11,523 nucleotides of DNA from CAG-103 sp048217285 (GTDB lineage Bacteria > Bacillota > Clostridia > Oscillospirales > Oscillospiraceae), in assembly GCA_048217285.1 (NCBI GenBank), contig DBFWVW010000068.1, positions 1 through 11,523 of the forward strand, in the 5' to 3' direction. The number at the start of each line of letters is the position of its first letter. The stretch's first letter is position 1. Below, piece after piece: positions 7,593 to 11,523 of this stretch. A model generated the notes under the pieces. It searched no databases, was not told the origin of the DNA, and was given only the letters and a program-made list of their open reading frames with translations. Both the position numbers and the translations under genes were made by a program.

Positions 7593-7621
7593 TTGACATT
7601 CGTGTCGTTTTCTGATAAGAT
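7593..7621 (+). promoter_or_regulatory. tRNA-Ala promoter
   Basis: TTGACA (7593-7598), 17-bp spacer, TAAGAT (7616-7621) with an extended -10 TG at 7613-7614. The predicted start near 7628 leaves a leader of about 7 nt before the tRNA. Confidence 0.85.
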
Positions 7622-7634
7622 ACACCTTGCCTGT

Positions 7635-7710
<76 letters not shown>

Positions 7711-7749
7711 CGAAAAGAGACATCCAATCGGATGTCTCTTTTCGTTTTT
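7711..7749 (+). terminator. tRNA-Ala terminator
   Basis: A perfect 15-bp stem, 7711-7725 with 7730-7744, AATC loop, then TTTTT (7745-7749). It begins at the base after the CCA end. Confidence 0.95.
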
Positions 7750-7815
7750 AAAATCCGGCGGAATTTGGGCCGGTTGAGGCCACATATGCTTTTCCCCCTT
7801 CCTTTTGCACAGTCC

Positions 7816-7844
7816 TGTTTATGGGACTGGCACTCTGATAGTAT
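7816..7844 (+). promoter_or_regulatory. Possible extended -10 promoter for the Myb-like gene
   Basis: TG at 7836-7837, one base, then TAGTAT (7839-7844). The -35 position 17 bp upstream (TGTTTA) is poor. A small inverted repeat, CAGTCC (7810-7815) and GGACTG (7824-7829), overlaps it and could be an operator. Otherwise I see nothing in 7750-7910. Confidence 0.35.
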
Positions 7845-7930
7845 GAAGGTATCCAAATGGCGCGCGGCTCTGTCGCGGAGATTCGCAGCTCGCCGCTGCA
7901 CACACGGCGGAGGAATGGAGGAACATGACG

Positions 7931-8269
7931 ATGGAACTGAAGCAAGCAAAAGCATTGCTGACAGAACTGGCGGATGGAGTCGATCCGCTGACGGGGGAGT
8001 GCCTGCCGGCTGACAGCGTCTGCAACCGGCCGGAGATCATCCGGGCGCTGCACTGCGTGCTGCAGTATGTATCGGATCGGCCGAAGCGGCCGGCGATGCC
8101 CAATGCGGGCAAGCCGTGGACAGAGGAGGATGAAGCTGCCCTGATGCAGATGTTTGATACGGGCAGCACCATAGCGGAAATAAGCGCGCAGTTCCAGCGC
8201 ACAAATGGCGCGATCGTCCGACGTCTGGAGCGCCTCGGCAGACTCCGCCCGGGAGAAATTGCGAGATAA
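7931..8269 (+). CDS. Small Myb/SANT-like helix-turn-helix protein, function unknown
   Basis: 112 residues from ATG 7931, with GGAGG (7917-7921) 9 nt upstream; an in-frame ATG at 7925 is only 3 nt from that site. The N-terminal half (KALLTELADGVDPLTGECLP ... NRPEIIRALHCVL) I do not recognise. The C-terminal half, KPWTEEDEAALMQMFDTGST then IAEISAQFQRTNGAIVRRLERLG, has the Trp-Thr-x-Glu-Glu-Asp start of Myb/SANT-like DNA-binding domains and a helix-turn-helix layout (IAEISAQFQRTNGAI). Binding to DNA is thus likely, but the target is unknown. It stands alone, faces the 57-residue gene, and the two share a hairpin between their ends. Confidence 0.8.
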   Translation: MELKQAKALLTELADGVDPLTGECLPADSVCNRPEIIRALHCVLQYVSDRPKRPAMPNAGKPWTEEDEAALMQMFDTGSTIAEISAQFQRTNGAIVRRLERLGRLRPGEIAR

Positions 8270-8274
8270 ACGCA

Positions 8275-8304
8275 CCCGGTCCGCGGCGTTTGCCGCGGGC
8301 CGGG
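8275..8304 (+). terminator. Hairpin between two converging genes
   Basis: A 13-bp GC-rich stem, 8275-8287 with 8292-8304, GTTT loop, one G-U pair. Only a short T run follows (CATTT on plus, GTTTAT on minus), so it may be a modest two-way terminator for the Myb-like gene and the 57-residue gene. Confidence 0.6.
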
Positions 8305-8321
8305 GCATTTCAGTTATGCAT

Positions 8322-8495
8322 TTATTTGAAAACCGTGTCAGGTTTCGGCCGCGGACGGCGGAGATAGAACCGCTGTAGTTCTTTGATCGTGTAGTTGGTG
8401 CCAAATTGGCGGTTGATGAGATTGCGCGCCATACCCCAGTTCCAGCCGTGCTCGCCAACGAGCCGGTACAGGACGTCGAGTATTTCGGGCTGCAT
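8322..8495 (-). CDS. 57-residue SANT-like small protein, function unknown
   Basis: Starts MQPEILDVLYRLVGEHGWNW and ends PRPKPDTVFK. The stretch ARNLINRQFGTNYTIKELQR resembles the helix-turn-helix core of Myb/SANT-like domains seen in some phage HNH-type and regulatory proteins (pattern LN-x-x-FGT-x-YT-x-x-x-L); this likeness is from memory and unverified. The C-terminus is basic. AAAGGG at 8505-8510 is about 9 nt before ATG 8495. A well-formed promoter and a structured leader upstream support that it is a real gene despite its size. It converges on the Myb-like gene. Confidence 0.68.
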   Translation of the reverse strand: MQPEILDVLYRLVGEHGWNWGMARNLINRQFGTNYTIKELQRFYLRRPRPKPDTVFK

Positions 8496-8590
8496 ATCGG
8501 GTCACCCTTTCTGATGTTGAAAGTTTCCCAGCCGCAATGTTCACGGCGGTGCAGCGTCGGCGTTGGTGTCCCGAAATCCGGCACTGCCGT
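8496..8590 (-). promoter_or_regulatory. Leader of the small SANT-like gene with possible binding-site-hiding stem
   Basis: About 95 nt from the predicted start point to the ATG. On the minus strand CGGGACACC (8573 to 8565) can pair with GGTGACCCG (8506 to 8498) at 8 of 9 positions, covering the spacer between the ribosome site and the ATG. A CUUUC/GAAAG hairpin (8519-8523 with 8507-8511) covers the rest of the site. Seen by eye, not folded by program. It matches no riboswitch class I recognise. Confidence 0.4.
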
Positions 8591-8597
8591 TGCGCAT

Positions 8598-8626
8598 AAT
8601 ATAGCATATTTCAGGCGAAAATTCAA
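8598..8626 (-). promoter_or_regulatory. Promoter of the small SANT-like gene
   Basis: On the minus strand TTGAAT (8621-8626), 17-bp spacer, TATATT (8598-8603), with an extended -10 TGC directly before. It lies in an AT-rich patch of an otherwise GC-rich region. Confidence 0.75.
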
Positions 8627-8670
8627 GGAAATAACAAGAAATCTCGTATAGATGAGATAAAGATTTGAGA

Positions 8671-8707
8671 AAAATCCCCGGCCGGCGGCAAAAGCCGTTG
8701 GCCGGGG
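8671..8707 (-). terminator. Terminator of the flavodoxin operon
   Basis: Arms 8694-8707 and 8676-8689 pair as 8 bp, two A/C mismatches (G-U if read on plus) and 4 bp around a TTTT loop. On the minus strand ATTTTT follows at 8675-8670. It is 25 nt past the stop of the lipoprotein gene. Confidence 0.82.
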
Positions 8708-8731
8708 AACAAAATTTTGAGGACGCTGTGA

Positions 8732-9322
8732 TTATTTGCTCAGTGTCTTGACCCAGTCGGTGACTTCCTGCTGCGTGACGGCGGAGGCGAAGCGCTTGCC
8801 CGTCTGCCAGTCTCCGGTGCCGGCGAGTGCCGCGAGCTGCGTGCCGCTCTCGCCGATATCGCTGCTGCCGGAAGTGCAGAAGGGGATGACCGTCTTGCCG
8901 GTGAAGTCATTGGCCTTGACGAACGTGTCCACCGGCCACGCGGCAATGCCCCACCAGATCGGGTAGCCGATGTAAACAGTGTCATAGTCGGCCCAGTTCG
9001 CCACGGTCGCGGCCTTGAGCGCCACGTCGCGCAGGGTCTCGTCATCGTGCTCGCGTGAGACACGGCTGTCGGCGTTGTTATAGTCCAGGTCGGCGCTCGT
9101 GTACGGCTCGGCCGGCTCCAGCTCCAGCAGGCCCCCGCCCGTCGCAGCGGCGATGGCCTCGGCTGCGGCCTTCGTGTTGCCGGTCGCGGAGAAATAGACG
9201 ACGAGCGTTTTGCCTCCGGCGGCGGGCACCGCGGTGGCCTCGGGCGTTGTGGTCTTGGTACCGCAGGCGGCGAGGCTCAGGAGCATCAGCGCGCTCAGCA
9301 GCAGGGGAATCACTTTTCTCAT
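8732..9322 (-). CDS. Flavodoxin-like lipoprotein
   Basis: 196 residues. The N-terminus MRKVIPLLLSALMLLSLAAC is a lipoprotein signal with lipobox LAAC and Cys20 as the likely lipidated residue. A short Thr/Pro/Ala linker follows, then a flavodoxin fold (Flavodoxin_4-like). FMN phosphate loop SATGNT (45-50), GYPIWWG (119-125) and CTSGSSDIGESG (149-160) are the expected flavin contacts. It should sit on the outer face of the membrane, where an FMN electron carrier or quinone-type reductase is unusual; FMN would have to be loaded outside or attached by other means. GGAGG lies 7 nt before ATG 9322 and overlaps the end of the upstream flavodoxin gene, so they form one operon. Confidence 0.92.
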   Translation of the reverse strand: MRKVIPLLLSALMLLSLAACGTKTTTPEATAVPAAGGKTLVVYFSATGNTKAAAEAIAAATGGGLLELEPAEPYTSADLDYNNADSRVSREHDDETLRDVALKAATVANWADYDTVYIGYPIWWGIAAWPVDTFVKANDFTGKTVIPFCTSGSSDIGESGTQLAALAGTGDWQTGKRFASAVTQQEVTDWVKTLSK

Positions 9323-9334
9323 AGCAGTACCTCC

Positions 9335-9811
9335 TCAATCATGGATGGCTGCGATCCAGCGGTCAATGGGATCGTCCGGCGTGCGCAGCGTCGTATCGTC
9401 GAAGTGCACATCCAGACCCGGTTTCATGTCGGCACCCGGGCACAGCGCCGCAATGTCCTTGAGCGTGCGGCCGAGCCAGCCGCCGTTCGTTGCGAAGGGA
9501 TAGACGGTCTTGCCGCTCAGATCATGCGCGGTCAGAAACGCGCGCATGGCCGGGGCGCAGGTATACCACCAGACGGGTGTGCCGAGCACGATCGTGTCAT
9601 AGTGGCCGAGGTCGATGTCCATCGGTTGAAGCGCCGGAAGAAAGCCGCGCTTGACCTCCTGTTCGCCCTGCGCGACCACATCGTCATACGAGCCGGTGTA
9701 GGGCACGACGGTATCGATGCGGGCAATGTCGCCGCCGATGGCACTGTGGATGCGCTCTGCGATGCGCTGCGTGTTGCCGCGGTAAGAATAATAAAGGATC
9801 AGAGATTTCAT
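9335..9811 (-). CDS. Flavodoxin-family protein (cytoplasmic)
   Basis: 158 residues from ATG 9811, with GGAGG 8 nt upstream. A longer frame from 9868 runs back through the promoter and is rejected. FMN phosphate loop SYRGNT (9-14), GTPVWWYT (77-84) with the aromatic pair that packs on the flavin, and ATNGGWLGRTLKD (107-119). There is no signal peptide. Proteins of this type carry electrons or reduce small molecules with FMN; the partner is unknown. It is first in a two-gene operon with the lipoprotein flavodoxin, 12 nt apart. The two are homologous but well diverged. Confidence 0.93.
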   Translation of the reverse strand: MKSLILYYSYRGNTQRIAERIHSAIGGDIARIDTVVPYTGSYDDVVAQGEQEVKRGFLPALQPMDIDLGHYDTIVLGTPVWWYTCAPAMRAFLTAHDLSGKTVYPFATNGGWLGRTLKDIAALCPGADMKPGLDVHFDDTTLRTPDDPIDRWIAAIHD

Positions 9812-9853
9812 ATTGCCTGCCTCCGTGTTGTATATCGTTTTCAGCTTACCGTC

Positions 9854-9884
9854 ATCATACAACCTCAAGCTGACTTTAGGTCAA
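9854..9884 (-). promoter_or_regulatory. MerR-type promoter/operator of the flavodoxin operon
   Basis: On the minus strand TTGACC (9879-9884) and TATGAT (9854-9859) are 19 bp apart, too far for free RNA polymerase. The spacer holds a dyad: ACCTAAAG (9881 to 9874) and CTTGAGGT (9869 to 9862), 7 of 8 positions matching, 4-bp centre. An overlong spacer with a centred dyad is the hallmark of MerR-family activation. The half-site ACCT-x-AAG resembles targets of the AdhR/NmlR branch. No merR-type gene is in the window. Confidence 0.75.
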
Positions 9885-10071
9885 GCATAAAAATGTAAAG
9901 TTTTTTTGAACGGTGCAGCTAGAAGCACGCACATACAGCGCGGGATCGGCTCCGGCTGTGGCGGTTTGGCTCGTTTCCGGTATCGTCTTTTGTCCGGCAC
10001 CTGAACCTGTCCGTTTCGTCAGGCTGCATTTTGCTGTCATTCCTGCATTCGTCCTGCCGCAGTTCTTCTCA
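9885..10071. other. Gene-free stretch
   Basis: The space from the flavodoxin promoter to the nadE terminator. The part next to the promoter is AT-rich (T7 at 9901-9907). I see no convincing gene, RNA or repeat; a 36-codon minus frame (9919-10029) is the only candidate and is unsupported. Confidence 0.5.
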
Positions 10072-10110
10072 GCACAAAACCGGGAAAGCTTTGCTTTCCC
10101 GGTTTTGTGC
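10072..10110 (-). terminator. nadE terminator (two-way)
   Basis: Perfect 18-nt arms 10072-10089 and 10093-10110 with a 3-nt loop. The core CCGGGAAAGC/GCTTTCCCGG is flanked by AAAA on the 5' side and TTTT on the 3' side whichever strand is read, so it works as a terminator both ways. It is 18 nt past the nadE stop. Confidence 0.9.
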
Positions 10111-10128
10111 ATATGTATGTTCTTTTCC

Positions 10129-11523
10129 TTATCTCAACTGGTCGAGCTCTGCCTGCCACACGGCAACGCAGGCGTCGCTGGGCATACGCCAGTCGCCACG
10201 CGGCGAGAGCGTGACCGAACCGATCTTCGGTCCGTCGGGCAGGCAGCTGCGCTTGAACTGCTGCGCGAAAAAGCGGCGGTAGAAATTTTTGAGCCAGTGC
10301 AGCAGCACGTCATCCGGGTACCGGTCGCCAAGCGCGTGGCGCGCCAGCCGGTAGATCTTTGCCGGGCCGAAGCCGAAGCGCAGCACGTAGTACAGGTAGA
10401 AATCGTGCAGCTCATAGGGCCCGACGAGCGATTCCGTCTGCTGGGCGATCTCACCGCTTTCGCTTGCCGGCAGCAGCTCGGGGCTGACCGGCGTTGCGAG
10501 AATGTCGAGCAGCACGGCGCGCAGAGCGGCGTTTTCCGTCGCATCGGCCTCATAGCGCACGATATGGCGCACAAGCGTTTTCGGTATGTCGGCGTTCACG
10601 CCGTACATACTCATGTGGTCGCCGTTGTAGGTGGCCCAGCCGAGGGCCAGCTCGCTCAGGTCGCCGGTGCCGACGACGAGGCCGCCCGTACGGTTGGCGA
10701 GGTCCATGAGCTCAAGCGTGCGCACACGCGCCTGACAGTTTTCATACGTCACGTCGAGCACGGCCTCGTCCTGCCCAATGTCGGCAAAGTGGCTGTGGAC
10801 GGTGCTCGCAATCGGGATCTCCTGAAACGTCACGCCCAGCTCGTCGCAAAGGATTTCGGCGTTCGAACGTGTGCGGTGCGTCGTGCCGAAGCACGGCATC
10901 GTCACGGCCAGCACGTCCTGCGTCGGACGGCCGAGCTGCTTCATTGCGCGCACGGCCACGAGCAGGGCGAGGCTGCTGTCCAGCCCGCCGGAGATGCCGA
11001 TGACGGCCGTTTTTGCGTGCGCATGGGCGATGCGTTTGGCCAGCCCATCAGCCTGCATGGCGAGGATGAGCTCGCAGCGCTCGGCGCGGGCGGCATCGTC
11101 GGCCGGGACAAACGGCGTCGGCGAGACGGGCCGCGTGAGCGGCACCTCCCGGAGCGGCAGATGGAATATGACCGTCTGGTAGTTTTCGCACTCGGGCTGG
11201 AAGGTCGTGCTGCGGCAGCGCTCGCTGACCATGCGGCCGAGATCAAGCTCCGTGCAGGCATAGCCGGGGCCGAAGGGTCTGGACTCTGCCAGCAGCGCGC
11301 CGTTTTCGCAGATGAGGTCGTGCGCGGCAAAGACCATGTCGGTCGTCGATTCGCCGTGGCCGGCGTCGGCGTAGAGGTACGTGCACAGCAGCCGCGCCGA
11401 CTGCTGGCCCACGAGCGCCCGGCGATAATCGGCCTTGCCGATGGTCTCGTCGCTGGCCGAGGTATGCGAGGACCTGTGGGCCCCGCTGCCGCCAAGCACG
11501 CACCACGCGCTCGCGGGCGCGAC
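10129..11523 (-). CDS. nadE: Glutamine-dependent NAD+ synthetase, 5' end missing and last 63 bp rearranged
   Basis: The frame is open from the window edge to the stop at 10129. From SASDETIGKADYRR (starting at 11460) to the C-terminus, about 443 residues match the large two-domain NAD+ synthetase. First comes the tail of the nitrilase-like glutaminase (QSARLLCTYLYADAGHGEST, ICENGALLAES). Then comes the synthetase with ATP-pyrophosphatase loop SGGLDSS (10992 down to 10972), GTGDLSELALGWATYNGD and YGVNADIPKTLV. The enzyme amidates deamido-NAD with ammonia from glutamine, the last step of NAD+ synthesis. Upstream of 11460 the minus frame (ASAWCVLGGSGAHRSSH) does not fit the family, while the opposite strand does: see the next entry. 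Usual length is about 640 residues, so around 200 are missing. Its promoter is outside. Confidence 0.93.
   Translation of the reverse strand, partial: VAPASAWCVLGGSGAHRSSHTSASDETIGKADYRRALVGQQSARLLCTYLYADAGHGESTTDMVFAAHDLICENGALLAESRPFGPGYACTELDLGRMVSERCRSTTFQPECENYQTVIFHLPLREVPLTRPVSPTPFVPADDAARAERCELILAMQADGLAKRIAHAHAKTAVIGISGGLDSSLALLVAVRAMKQLGRPTQDVLAVTMPCFGTTHRTRSNAEILCDELGVTFQEIPIASTVHSHFADIGQDEAVLDVTYENCQARVRTLELMDLANRTGGLVVGTGDLSELALGWATYNGDHMSMYGVNADIPKTLVRHIVRYEADATENAALRAVLLDILATPVSPELLPASESGEIAQQTESLVGPYELHDFYLYYVLRFGFGPAKIYRLARHALGDRYPDDVLLHWLKNFYRRFFAQQFKRSCLPDGPKIGSVTLSPRGDWRMPSDACVAVWQAELDQLR
11453..11523 (+). other. nadE: Inverted nadE active-site segment on the plus strand
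   Basis: Plus-strand codons from 11453 read L-A-EVCEDLWAPLPPS (11453-11497), then T-H-HALAGA up to the window edge. This is the glutaminase active-site block of NadE, with the catalytic Cys at 11465-11467, and in a normal gene it lies some 7 codons before the SASDE block. Here it is on the strand opposite to the rest of nadE. The junction is the shared CTGGCCGA (11453-11460), which reads Leu-Ala-Glu on plus and Ser-Ala-Ser on minus. It is either an inversion between 8-bp inverted repeats or a fold-back artefact. The far boundary is not in the window. Confidence 0.8.

Noticed and set aside
8641..8658. Small inverted repeat ATCTC...GAGAT upstream of the 57-residue gene promoter
   Set aside because: Only 5-bp arms in AT-rich DNA; too weak to call an operator.
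9919..10029. 36-codon minus-strand frame (MQPDETDRF...) between the flavodoxins and nadE
   Set aside because: Arg/Ser/Cys-rich low-complexity product, weak ribosome site, no promoter seen.
9876..10112. 78-codon minus-strand frame
   Set aside because: It starts inside the nadE terminator and ends in the flavodoxin promoter; product has no recognisable pattern.
11461..11523. Minus-strand continuation of nadE (ASAWCVLGGSGAHRSSH) as native N-terminal sequence
   Set aside because: It does not match the NadE glutaminase, whereas the opposite strand of the same bases matches it closely, catalytic Cys included.

Overview
The window (about 60% GC, strong Shine-Dalgarno sites, consensus sigma-A type promoters) looks like chromosomal DNA from a high-GC anaerobic member of the Clostridia, most like the Oscillospirales. 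This placement is an inference from gene order and protein style: DUF177-rpmF, a DUF512 radical SAM protein before der and plsY, a two-gene sufC/sufB-like pair, and flavodoxin-like proteins with a lipoprotein signal. No phage, insertion sequence or CRISPR array is visible.

Layout. Positions 1-878 (minus) hold a pseudouridine synthase cut by the window edge. It is divided from the main plus-strand cluster by back-to-back promoters whose -35 boxes form an inverted repeat. The plus-strand cluster (1000-7492) runs DUF177 protein, rpmF, a weak terminator plus a large palindrome, DUF512 radical SAM/PDZ protein, der, plsY, sufC, sufB-like and an SGNH hydrolase. It ends at a strong terminator at 7535-7571. 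Genes from DUF512 on are 2-26 nt apart or overlap, so ribosome assembly (rpmF, der), phospholipid synthesis (plsY) and Fe-S assembly (sufCB) are probably co-transcribed. A tRNA-Ala(GGC) with its own promoter and terminator follows.

The accessory part (7750-8731) holds a 112-residue Myb/SANT-like protein facing a 57-residue SANT-like protein. The small gene has a good promoter and a ~95-nt leader that may hide its ribosome binding site. Next, on the minus strand, are two flavodoxins, one cytoplasmic and one a predicted lipoprotein. They are driven by a promoter with a 19-bp spacer carrying a dyad, the hallmark of MerR-family control. The regulator itself is not in the window.

The right end (10129-11523, minus) is glutamine-dependent NAD+ synthetase (nadE). 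The most striking observation is here. From about 11460 to the window end the minus frame stays open but no longer matches the family. The same bases on the PLUS strand encode the missing active-site piece of nadE (EVCEDLW...PPS...HALAGA). The junction lies in an 8-bp sequence, CTGGCCGA, that can serve as an inverted repeat with the codons for Ser-Ala-Ser. This is either a ~0.1-kb intragenic inversion that removes the glutaminase cysteine without breaking the frame, or a fold-back assembly chimera at a sequence end.
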